A DNA stretch of 64,000 nt, taken from positions 45,012,019 to 45,076,018 of the forward strand of contig CM049306.1 of assembly GCA_026874595.1 (NCBI GenBank), given 5' to 3'. The position numbers and the translations under genes were made by a program. The notes beneath the pieces are model-generated. The model made no database searches. It saw only the letters and a program-made list of their open reading frames with translations, and was not told the origin of the DNA. This document shows positions 35,850 through 47,700 of the stretch, piece by piece. Position 1 is the first letter of the stretch; each line of letters opens with the position of its first letter. Source of the stretch: Sipunculus nudus. Taxonomy: Eukaryota; Annelida; Sipuncula; Golfingiida; Sipunculidae.

Positions 35850-38800
35850 TCATATAACATTCCTATAAAAATATTAATATAGATTTACATAAACCTGACC
35901 CAATTCCTCTAAGAAAAAGTTTTTCTATTTATTTTTCCACAAAACACATTAAGTCGTTGATCGGTTTAAAGCTATCAGCACAGCTAAGAGCACTCTCAAC
36001 TTTTCAGTGACGTCAGCAACAGGGAAACCTTTCGTGACTAAAAATTCTAGATCTCAACAAAAGCCTAGCATTTCTGACACATGTAACCCGAAATTTCAGG
36101 GAAGAATAGAAACAAAATGTATTGCTAGAAATAAGTCAGTAATAATTTTGTCCGTGACGTCAGACTTTGCAACGGTCAATCACATCAGGGCCAAGTCTCT
36201 GATCTGCATGCAACATTAACACGTTAACGTAACCTATATCCTGATCAGATCTTGGTACCGTAAATACTCTATAAACCCGTCACTTAGCGCCGTCATTTCA
36301 CACAGAGGCCTAAAAAAAGACTAAGGTTAAAATATTAAAGTAACAGATTGGTTCTTTATCATCCGAGTAATAAGATTGAACAGAAACATAAATTTTCTTC
36401 TTTCATGCTACTTCTTCCTGTTTGCACATGTGCAAGATTGGGCACTGGTCATGTTATCTTGTTATGATACACATGCACTCGTGGACTGCGTTTACTCAAA
36501 CACAGAAACATAAAAACGTATAAAACGGATGAATTGAGATAGTAAGTACGTATAATGGGACTGTTTTGTTAGTAAGCTTAGCTTTCAGCCAAAATGAATT
36601 AATGGCGTGAGATACTGTATAAATTATTGCAAATGTTAATGTACCTTTAAGGAAAAGGGTGCGATCTTTCTTTGTCGATATAACGACCCCGAAAACTTAG
36701 AGTCAGTTGTCGCCAACAGAAGCTGGTGGTGTGCTGAAAAAAAGGTCTGTGATACCGGAACACATGCGCACCCTATATATATAACAGTTAATACCTATAT
36801 ACATGTGTGCGTTTTAAGCGTAGTCAGGTTTGGGGCAAAACCTGTTAAGGGCAAGGAGTTCGCAAAGAGGGGTCATGGAGCATCATCGGGTCTAAAAAAT
36901 ACAATAACACATACAGGTAGACGGACTGGGCCACCGGGAGGCCGATACGAAAAAAAAATATCTTAATGCCTGTTGACCGATGGTATGAACTAAATGTTGA
37001 TGCCGGTTGGCTGATTGTATTAAATTTGAGGCGCTTTCACTTACATTTCCGGGGTTTATTTCCCCACCCCAGTCCGCCCCTGAACACAGACGCATACAAA
37101 GCTGCACTTTAATTCATACCAACTTCGTGGTTTTAACAGCATTTTTTTAAAGGCAAAAGGCTCGGTGCAGTAAGTTTAAATCTACTTTTGAGATACTCTC
37201 TGCATATTAACAACATCTAACATTTTAAACCAGTAATTAATAAAAATTTCATTAAAATAAAAAAAACCTAGAATAGTAAAAAAAGTTAATGAAATAATGT
37301 CACAAAGTTTCCTATTTAATTAGCCCATTAAGCATCTTCCTCTTGTTGATGGGTTAATAAAACAGCACACTTGTGAAAAAATATTAATAACATTAAAATA
37401 TCCTATGAAAATGAAAATTGGTTATTGCCAGGGATGGTGCCTTAAAGGGGCCTAATCACCTATAAAGCATGTTGAATTAAAACGAATAACATCGTCTTCT
37501 CTTTGAAATAAATTTGTGCCTGCCAAAATATTGCCCTTAAACCGTTGGCTTAATCTTGTACACGAGTGTTAAATACAGAGGAAGGGCACGATCACAGGCG
37601 TCAGCATAAAGTACATCAGCCAGAGGGTTCATCGGTACCAAACAGGTGACAATTGCTATCAATGGTTTTTTTTAAGATGTATGTTTGTAGATAATAAAAA
37701 TGCCTGAAAACAGTATGAAAGTGGTAGCTTTCTGTAAAATATCAGCCTGTTTTGAAATGTACTAGCAACGAAATGGCAATTTTGCGGTACATTCTGTTAT
37801 ATATATATATTATTTAGGTATAACATTTTATATAATGCTTATTTAAAAACAAATTTGATGTCAGTTGATAGTAGACATTTATGGCTTTCATCTGGTGTGT
37901 TATTCATGTATATAGCTTTCCAAATTCCACAGATATGAATACTTTTCCTCACCCTGTATCATAGCAATTAGTGTAATTAAAGCTCATTTATTAAAAAGAC
38001 GAGGTGCATTTCTAATTAGACCTACAGTGACCAGTTTGGTTTAAATGAAATGATTAATGAAGTCTGAAGTCTTTTAGCTGAAAAAAAAACATGTCTGGCA
38101 CCCAACTACAGTTTGAGGTTTTGGGCGTGGTCATAGAATGATGTTATTCCGTTCTTCAGTTAGCCGATACATGTCCCATTGCCACCAAATGTCCGCAGAA
38201 ACAATTAATGCCTGGTTGATGTTTTTGAGTACTTTTATACCCACGCACTAAGTGAACCATGATTGGTTAATCTTCCAAATTATTCCACTCGGCTGCTATC
38301 GTTGGCCGATATATAGACTAAAACTCGGATGTCGCAAGCCGAATGTCACACATGACAGGTATGCAGGCCGGGTACTCGGCTAGTTGTTTAAATATATGTT
38401 TTTGCATGTCTCCGCTTAAAAAAAGGGCGACAAGTCATTTTGACTTGTATATTTATATATTTATAAGTATATTTTTATTTGTAAGTTTTTATTATATATT
38501 TATGCCTAAATCACTTGTGATATCGTTCAAACTTTGCCGCCGTATCTGCACTTCTGGCCAAATTCGCTTTCTTACACGAAATATAAAAGAGCCTTCGGCT
38601 GAGAGAGGGCTTTGTTGTCTGCTGAAATATTTCCATGCAAATATTTCCTACAAACTTAACATAAACAATCAAGGCAAGAGCAGTTAATGTACCTACAACA
38701 TTTTGCTTAGGTTGCACCATAAGTAAATGATAGATATTGCAGTTTGCCTTTGTGTCAGGACTTACTGTGAATGTGAAGCAGAGCTGTAAGTTATTCATTC

Positions 38801-40960
38801 TGAGTTGTCTCTGTTTATACTGTTAACATTTCTTACAGGAGAGAGATTTCTAAATAAATACCACTTTCTTTAACGGAAACTGGATGTTCATTTGAACCGT
38901 GGGGCAAACAGAGTTTAACCTTGAATATATACCAGTTTGCTATATTGCCAGTAAGTGCAATGACTCATCCTGTTCCGGTTTTATGATAAGACAAAGTCTA
39001 ATAAATGCTAGTGATAAGCCCAAATTAATAAAATCAGTTGTTGAACAAATCTAATTTAATTCTAACCTGCTTTTGACTCAGGAGTTCAGGGTTTATGTCT
39101 CAAACGAAACCCTAGCAGTCCAGTATCAGCGAACTTTTCCGGATTGGAAGGCATACATGGTTCGCCTTGGGCTATGTACTTGCACCATAGAGTTTTGTTT
39201 TTCTCTTTAAAATGCAATTTTTCACTTAACGGTCAGAGCAAAATGTGGCCCTGTCATTCCCCAGGTTTAAGGGAGATCATGATAATCACACTTACTGTTG
39301 TACTGGCCTAACAATTATAATATCAATGAGGTTTATGGTTTTGCCCTTAAAAATGTATCATCTCTCGCTTACTAGGATATAATTGTAACTGTTAGAGATG
39401 TAGATACATATTCTAAATGTTTTGTTTTCATATTATTTTCTTTTATTTAAACGTTTCACTAGAAACACACATGATAATAAATATGAAAATAACTGATTAG
39501 TCATTCTTCTGGTGATTTCTATTTTAATTCCTTGCAAGTGCTAACTTTCTCATGACTTCATTTGGCAAGACAGCCGGGCTTGAAATAACTAAAAAATATA
39601 ATAGACTTATGAAAGCCCCGGTTATAATCCAAAATAAAAAATGACACAATGATTTCCATATTCTACTCGATATAATCTTTCCAACCATGTAAAAAAGAAC
39701 TCACAGATCTGATGTTTTTCTGTCAGAGAGCGATTCCATATTTATATGATTATGATCTTATAAACTGATATTGCTTATTTTCCCTTGAAACCTAACACTG
39801 AATATTACTTGGATAGTTTTCTTTTTGAATATGAAAGTTCAAAATACAAAAAGGGCCTAATTGTGAAATAATCAATGTAACAAACAATTCTTTAAAGAGT
39901 CTTTATCACACAGCGAAAATTCACCCTGAATAGTGAAACTTTACATAAGTAAACAAATTATCTATGTTTAATACATTATAATCTGTTACTTCTTCTGTTG
40001 ATTTTAAATGTTTAACTTTACTAAGTGTCCCACTGGTCATAACGCTCAGCTGAATCTATATTGGTCAGTGATCTAATTCTTATCTACTCAGGAGAGTTTA
40101 AGAGAACCTGTTTTCACAATTTCTGAACATCCAAGTTCAAGCGATTACTAGTTGTGCCTAGGTATATATCACACTGATACTTGTAGTCTGTCATTCACAA
40201 AACAAACTTCAGTCTTACATTATCTTTTTGCATTGTTTAGGATCGCGAATAATGATGGAACAATAGAGAGTGAAAATAAGAAATACCATTTCAGCTCTAG
40301 TCCATTATAATCGGTCAGCTGCTACATAGGCCTGTAGATTTAATTTTCTTATCATTCAGAAAAAAACACCTAAAAATGTAATGGTTTTGCTCGCAGAAGA
40401 AAGGTAAACATAAATGGTGCCTTCTGTAGTTTATATACTCGTAAAGTCACATAATCAATATTTGGTAAAGCACATTACATATTGTAGGTAAAATCAAATT
40501 TCAAATACAACAATAAGCGAATATAAGCGTAACTAAGCTAAGGTAACGCTATCCCTCACATACAGCTATTTTTCTTTTATATCCTTATTTGAGTAGAAAG
40601 AACTGAAAAAGATCATATTGACTCAGATCAGCATAAGTGGCGATACTTGCAACTAACGCTGACATCCAAGTCATGTGATCAATATGCTGGGTACTGGTCA
40701 TAATATTATGAATACTTGTAAACACTTGTGATCAGCAAAGGTAAAATAAAGTAAAGCCAAAAGTTATACAAGAGTTATATCTTTTGGCTTGCACAAGTTA
40801 GGACAACCTTTAGCTTACAAACAAAATACCAGTCCAATAAAATAATCAATATTTCAACAGAACTTGGAGCTGACAGTTGCGGCAGTTCCTGCTGTTTTCG
40901 GTTACCGACAAAACGTTATATCTGTTGATGTATTCTATATATGGAGTATTTTTTAAGGGT
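35850..40960. other. Non-coding, no recognised feature
   Basis: Long AT-rich stretch without tandem repeats. Open frames at 36,007, 38,343 and 38,511 show no family signature. A segment at about 37,438-37,465 (TTAAAGGGGCCTAATCACCT) resembles the inverse of one near 27,294. Confidence 0.5.
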
Positions 40961-40964
40961 ATGG

Positions 40965-41164
40965 CAGAAGGGGGGGGGGAGGGTCCAGGAGGTCCGAATC
41001 CCCCTTTTCAAGTCACTATCCCTTTTTTTAAGGGTTTCAAACTTAGTTTTGTGTCCTGGAACCCCCCCCCCCCCCCATCTTTTCCGGACCTGGTGACCTT
41101 TTTTCTAGGTTTTGTCATTATTCCTGACGTGGACCCCGCCCTTCTTAAATCCTGGATCTGCCCA
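40965..41164 (-). mobile_element. MITE-like element, G/C-run family, copy 3
   Basis: Read on the minus strand it starts GGGCAGATCCAGG and follows the motif order of the copy at 2,532-2,755 (CCAGGTCCGG, G run, TTTGAAACCCTTAAAAAA, GGACCTCC). It contains a 10-base G run at about 40,972 and a C run of about 15 at about 41,063. The proline/glycine-rich open frame over it (40,877-41,254) is a by-product of these runs. Confidence 0.5.
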
Positions 41165-41169
41165 TGTGA

Positions 41170-42940
41170 GGGCATAAGAAAGTATAACTGTAGGTGCATA
41201 CACCTATTGATCATAAATGATACATCATTGAAAAGATTAATTCGCTTGATATAAGTTTGGCATATAAAGTTTTATACAGTAAATTTATATAACCACTCCT
41301 TTGTCGTTTATCCTAGGGGTGGGTATAAGTATAAGAATGTATTACTTAAGCAGTATATACCAAGGGGTCATAAACGGCATGTCATACTGAAGCGGATGAT
41401 TTTAGCTATCATTTGAGACCAAATTTGACTGGATACGTTTTGCATATCAAGTAGAATGGGCCTTATAACCACTCTGAAGTCGATTTCCTTGAAATAAAAA
41501 AATATATATATACGTCATCCGACATAAAACATCCATTTATTTATTGAAAGCTACCACTTTTATACTGCTATCAGGCATTTTTATTACCTACACATGTATA
41601 CCTATCGAGCACACATGGTGAAAATTTGTTACCAAAATGGTACCAATGATCCAAATTTTGGGGTCTGGCTGAAGTACTACACAACGCATGGGACACCGTG
41701 CACCGCTTGGGCCAAAAACCTATCAATCGGGCGATACCATGACAAACTTGGCCCATAATATGTCATTCTTGTTCTGCTAGCTGAAACATCGCATGTTACG
41801 GTGGCCTGGGACTCGATACAAGACCTGCGCTACCTACGTCATTTCCGCCCCTGAACCTATCGTATAAATCTGTTTGGACAGCCTTTAGAATGAATTTACA
41901 TTAGGTCCATGGACCGTAAAGTCCATCCAGTAGAGATATATCAGAGAACATGAAGGTCCATGTAAGAACTAAATTGAATAACTCCCTGTTTGGGATCTGT
42001 CGCGCATGCGCAAAATCGGACCCCGGCATCGCGGCCTTGGATCATAAAAAGACACTCGTGGACTGTGTTTACAAACACGCTAACCATGACAAGGTTGTAA
42101 ACAGCTCAAAGGGAGGTGCTGAGACCGTGTGCTAGGGAGGTTTTGCCTGGAAACCTTTGTATAAAGCAAAAGTAAACTGATAGTATGAAAGAACAGGCAT
42201 AACATTGCTCTTGATTATGTTCCTTAAAGTAAGGATATATGCGCAGGCGACGAAAATGTCGACCATCATTACGTGAGACGTATTGTCACTGAATCCGTGG
42301 GTGGCACGACCATTTCCGTCCAACTTTACCTCTGACATAGAATTTTCGGTGAGCGAAAGCTAATGGCCTTGAAATTTCCGACGGTTTCACAATTTTAACA
42401 TAACCATAGCACAGCTGAGTCCAGAGTTGCTTTGACAACAGTGTACTAATCATCGCCATATTTTCGCGATATCAAAGTAAAGGAATTTATCTTATAACCC
42501 CTTGCTGTGCGTAATTTCCGGTCTTTTCGCCTATTGCTTCAGGTACAACAGATGAGAGTCTTTAAAAGTTCCTCAAACTGTAACTTCAGCATGGCCTAGG
42601 ATCTTTGCAATCTGAATCAACCAAGACACAATAGAACTGTGAATCCCGCAGAGCCAATTAACATAGGAATATTTATTGTTTGTAGTACTCATGGCCTGAC
42701 TACACAGTCGCTATTGGTCCGTTCCTTTTTTAAACATAGCCTAAAGATCTCAAATTGATTTCATAAATTTTATGCCAGAAAGTATGGCATCGCTCGAAGT
42801 AAGATTACAAGTTATCTTTATAGGCAGCCCCCATGTGTAAATGCTAATGTCATCCCCGTTTAATCAATTTAATTTTGGTCGATATAACACACCACTGTTA
42901 TAGCTTACTTAACTAATGCCAACCATACAACATCTCACTA
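41170..42940. other. Non-coding, no recognised feature
   Basis: Moderately complex sequence with small GC-rich patches (41,640-41,760; 41,995-42,130). Open frames on both strands there have no recognisable motif or splice context. Confidence 0.45.
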
Positions 42941-42954
42941 TCTCCAGGCGTGAG

Positions 42955-42995
42955 TCCCATGCTCTACCTCTTGACCACAAAAGTCCGTAGTATTT
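42955..42995 (-). mobile_element. tRNA-SINE head remnant in the duplicated flank of gene A
   Basis: On the minus strand TGGTCAAGAGGTAGAGCATGG resembles a tRNA A-box region. It corresponds to TGGTCAAGGGGTGGAGTATAGG in the SINE at 55,015-55,045, at the same place relative to the paralogous gene. The B-box side is eroded. Confidence 0.5.
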
Positions 42996-43028
42996 CAAAT
43001 GTTTATTGTTAAACTTACACAACTTTTA

Positions 43029-43075
43029 TATCAAAGATGTATAAAACAGACACATTGTTTACTGATAAGAATTTT
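43029..43075. repeat. Single ancestral unit of the 33-bp repeat seen at 55.1 kb
   Basis: ATGTATAAAACAGACACATTG and TTTACTGATAAG followed by TTTATTTGGGTAA aligns with one unit plus the right flank of the tandem repeat at 55,090-55,290. The position relative to gene A matches that of the array relative to gene B. Confidence 0.65.
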
Positions 43076-43998
43076 ATTTGGGTAAAGATGCGTTTCCATT
43101 TTCCATGGATACGTTTAGTGTGTTTCTACTTATAAGTTCGTCGTACGTACGGCTAAAGATATAGTCTCATAAGGTTTATTATGTTTATTTGTTTATTTGT
43201 ATATATGGTCATATAGTAAAGGAGTACTGATATACATTTGAGAGCACGTGTCTGTGGGCTTTTTCCGAAATATTACGTCATTGCGGCAGTGCCCGAACAG
43301 GAAGAGTTCTGAAAACGCCGTATGGCGCCGCATACGGCAAGTAGACACACTCCTTTTATTTTATCATATTATAGTGCCAACCGTACCCGTATCCGTGTCC
43401 GGACAAGCTGAACACAGCTTACTGCTACTCTGCAATCACAGATGACGATAACATAAAATCCTTCTTGCTTCCTGTCGCAGCGATCATTTACAGAATTATT
43501 GTGTGTTTCATCAGTCTGTATCTATGTTTTGAGAACATATTGTTTATTTCATCTGGAAAGCTTCTTTAAAAAATAAAGGTTGAAAAACAATCAGGGGAAA
43601 TTACCCTTATTTTGCCACGGAAATACATTCCCTAACTTCCACGATATTTAAGGACTCATATAAATAAAAGCCGGAGAAAATAAGCAGGACAAAATCACAA
43701 GCACACTTCAGTGTTAATGTCATTGACCAATGTTTTGCCGCAGACCCAATGATACCTTTCCCTTTTACATGTAGCGACATTTGATCTATCAGATGATGTG
43801 ATAGAGTCCAAACTATAGTAAAACGTAAATTCTTGAATATTAGATAGTCACCTCCATCTGTTGTTTTTAATAAAATTAAACAAACATATAAGCTTTAAGA
43901 AAGGTAACGTAAAAATTACATGAGTAACTGGAAAAAGAGTACATTAGTTTGATAATAAGTGTGTTAGTTTTATAACATGCAGTGTATATCATCGCAGG

Positions 43999-44141
43999 TT
44001 AATCCACGTTGAGTTTCCTGAACGAGGCCTCCATACCAGTGTCTGCGGGACGAAGTTTATCATTGACTCCATAACGTCCATCTGTCCAACGCAGCAAGCG
44101 GTTACGGAACTCAGACTCCGTCACATGGTCACGAAACTTCG
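43999..44141 (-). CDS. Gene A exon 7 (C-terminus and stop)
   Basis: 143 bp, beginning with two bases that complete the split codon after the previous exon's final G (phase 1), preceded by an AG acceptor. It encodes KFRDHVTESEFRNRLLRW through YGVNDKLRP to SFRKLNVD and stops with TAA. The ending is typical of invertebrate members of the family. 37 of 47 residues match copy B. Confidence 0.9.
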
Positions 44142-44341
44142 CTATGAACGGAAATTCAGTACAATGAAAGTTACGATTTCTAATGAAAATTTGAAAAAAA
44201 ATGTAAATATTCGTTTAGCGCAGTAACAACACAATCCCTCTCGGAGTAAATTAAAAGATCTCTTACGATCATTATTTTGACTGAACATGTTTTATTTTGT
44301 TAAAATCATGTGTAATGATGTAAAGGCAAAATAAATTACAT

Positions 44342-44389
<48 letters not shown>

Positions 44390-44671
44390 GTTTTACCTGT
44401 AATTTCTTTGATGTTGCCCGCGTGTGGTCCCGTGTATTCATCTGGAAGATATTCCTCTGGCAATAGGTCCATTGGTACGTGTTTATACAGGCCATCAAGC
44501 GAATGTCCATGCAGAAAGATCTTGGAAATCATAATTATAATAATATATCATAATATTAATGATAATAAAAGTGTTAATTTTTGTAAATAACAAAAGTTAT
44601 TTTGAAAACAAAAATAAAACAAGATAAATGAAAAAGAAAAGGGAAGAAGGAGTAATATATGTAATATTAAT

Positions 44672-44726
<55 letters not shown>

Positions 44727-44742
44727 TATAATAATTATACAT

Positions 44743-44796
<54 letters not shown>

Positions 44797-47700
44797 TCTT
44801 ATATGAAAATTTCATCTACCTTATCAATCATTTGCATAATCATTACTATACCATTAACCTTCTGGCTGGCGCAGGGCTGACCATAACAATATTCACTAGA
44901 CTGGTATCTAACGTATTTACAAAGGTCTCCAAATTTCTGACACTCTAGCTTCGACACTTACCCGGCTCTTCAGTTTACCGGTCATCAAGCTCAGCATGAA
45001 GCTGAAAATAGCTTCCATGCCAGCTCCCATATTGTAGAAATGAAATGCTTTGTATCGGCCAGGAAAGTTACCCTACAACGTTTGATAATATTGATATAAT
45101 TTCATTAATTTAAACAAACTGTTGGTAAACTTTTACCTCTTTAAAGCAAGACACTCAACTGGTTGTTTGGATGCCAGAGTAGATTGCGCAAGAAAATATT
45201 TAAAGCAAGGGCACCTAAAGTGTTCTTGCTACTGGAAAAAAATAATTGCAGGCATGCCAAATCATTTTTTTTTAAAGAGTGAATGTTTTTGTTTAAGATT
45301 TACTAAAAAGACGCTAATAACTATTTTTCATCCCTTTCTTCAGCAGCTCTCTTTTTCTCTTCTTTTTTCAGTAAAGGGTCCCGACATCGATAATTTCCCT
45401 TTTACTATGACTGTCCATTGAGTAGAAAGTTTGTGTAAGCATTTGTCTGGCGTGTGCCACCACATTTGGAAAAATGTCCTAATCTTCAGACTAGAGCATG
45501 AACAGCATGCATGCTTCTGACTTTAAGAGTTATATATATACGTATATATATATTCGTACTATGTGAAGCAGATCTATCTTCAGATTATTATGAAAATGGG
45601 GAATTATCGCTGATTTTACTTCCTTTTGGCCCTTTTTCCCAGAGCACCTATTATTTCTGTCATTTACCTTTGGCAGGCGTGAATTGATTAGTGTAAATTT
45701 TGTAATATTTAATATAAAACATACAAAATAATGCTCTTAATGAGGGGCCGCTATTGTTATATTTAACATGATTAACAAAGTAGCCGAGAACCAATAATTT
45801 TTATTAAGTTCTCCTACAACCATTTAAAACAAAGCACGTTCAATGACAATGACAATATACATAGTGAAATATGTAGACGGATGTCAGCACAATATATTAA
45901 TATGTTTATGCATATAAATTATGCATGAGTTTAACATAATGGTTATTCATAAGCTGCTTCTGTGCAACGTGAAGGTAAGCACCAGTGTTTTAAGTCCAGC
46001 CTATCTGAGTCTGCGTGCAAGTACGATTCAAAGTCTAAGGTCCTTAAGCTTATAGTCAAAGTACGATTCCAAGTATTTTGAATGCGATTCCAGGTCCGAG
46101 TCCATTTTTTTATTAAAACAATCAGGTTACAAGTTAAGCTAAAAGAGTCAGAATTTAATCACCATATTTTTATTTTTATTTATTTGAAATTCACATGCAG
46201 GATTAGAAATCTTTATCCCCGTCTGGAAATGTTTAAAAAAGGCACGTGCCTTATGAAAATGTGATGGGGGCGTTTTCATTTAGGTGATCATATGTACCTA
46301 TCTCATTTACTTTGACGGGCTTCATCTTAATAACACCTATAAATATCAACAGAAGTGGGTTTACTGTTGTGTAGGTTGCAGGTCGTCGTGAAATGTGAAT
46401 TCTGAAATACATCTGACAAAGTAAGTGCAAGGTACCAGGCTACACACCTGCCAGCAGTTGACCCACTTCCGGATGTTTTCAAGGCTCCACCTGGTGTTAT
46501 GTTTCAGCGTTGTTCCCGTCATATCAAAAATAAACACAAGTCCGTTAACCTGGATGGCCTCGTCCCATCCGTTCTCGGCTGTGACTATGGTGTTAAGTCT
46601 GACTTCGATATCCACTGATAGATCAGGCTTGATAGCTCCTGAAAGCGACCAAAAGTAACGTCCAGAGGTTATATTTAAATGTAATTGAACGTTTTTATTG
46701 GCATTATCTTCATAAAAGTCACAAGCATATTGATTCATAAAAACTAATTTATTAAACGACGACACATTATATCAACCACCGTGAAACCGGAAACATTTGC
46801 GGGCATGTAATTTTCACGATTTTTTTGCAAAGAAATCTAGAAAATCGCACCATGGGATTGGGAGGCCTGCATGCAGCCGGGTATGTATATATATAACGCT
46901 TCGCCTGCGATATGTCAATGGGGCGTGTACCGAAAAACTATAGATCGGCATAACGCATTTCTGCGACCACGCCCAAACCAACTGACTATAGTAGGATGTA
47001 GACCTAGCTTTATGACAACACCCAGTCAAAGGATTGCCTGTTATTGTGACTTACCATAGCGGAAGAGAAGGATTCTGCAGCCGTCCTTCGTCCTCTTTGG
47101 TAGAGGCAGTATAAACCTAAAATAACGCAAAAAAAGAAGGCTTTAAAGCCACAGCCAGCAACGCCACACAGGCTTAATATAACCTATATGTAAATGTACG
47201 CTGTGGGCGTCCAAAAGGACATAAGAATATTTTCTATTTCGTCCATAATAGTAATTAAATGTTACATGTCATATACTATTTATATACCGTAGTTCATGTT
47301 TGCTTATTTCAAGGGTAATTAAATTTATATAAACTAAGTTGTGCGTTATGCACACTGTATTTCAAATTATTGTAAGATTATAGTAGTTGATGTTTAATAT
47401 GAATATATGCTAACAAGTGAGGAAAGCCTAGAAATATCGACACCAAATGCGCCAGGTATATTGATGGTAAAATTGGCAGTCAGATATATTCTGTATGTTT
47501 CACCACATATATCTAATTGCTTCCAGTTAACAAAATATGTAATTATAACCAGCTATCTTAGTAAATGCCTGAGTCACTGGGTCTCTTTTTTTCTATAATA
47601 GCCTTTAACTTTTTTACACATGTAGGAATTTATATAAACTGCTTCATATCAACCAAACGAAGTAATCTTGTAATGGCTAAACGTATGCAATTACAGGCCA

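Noticed and set aside
40877-41254. Proline/glycine-rich protein of 125 codons
   Set aside because: It spans a MITE-like element and its residues come from G and C homopolymers.
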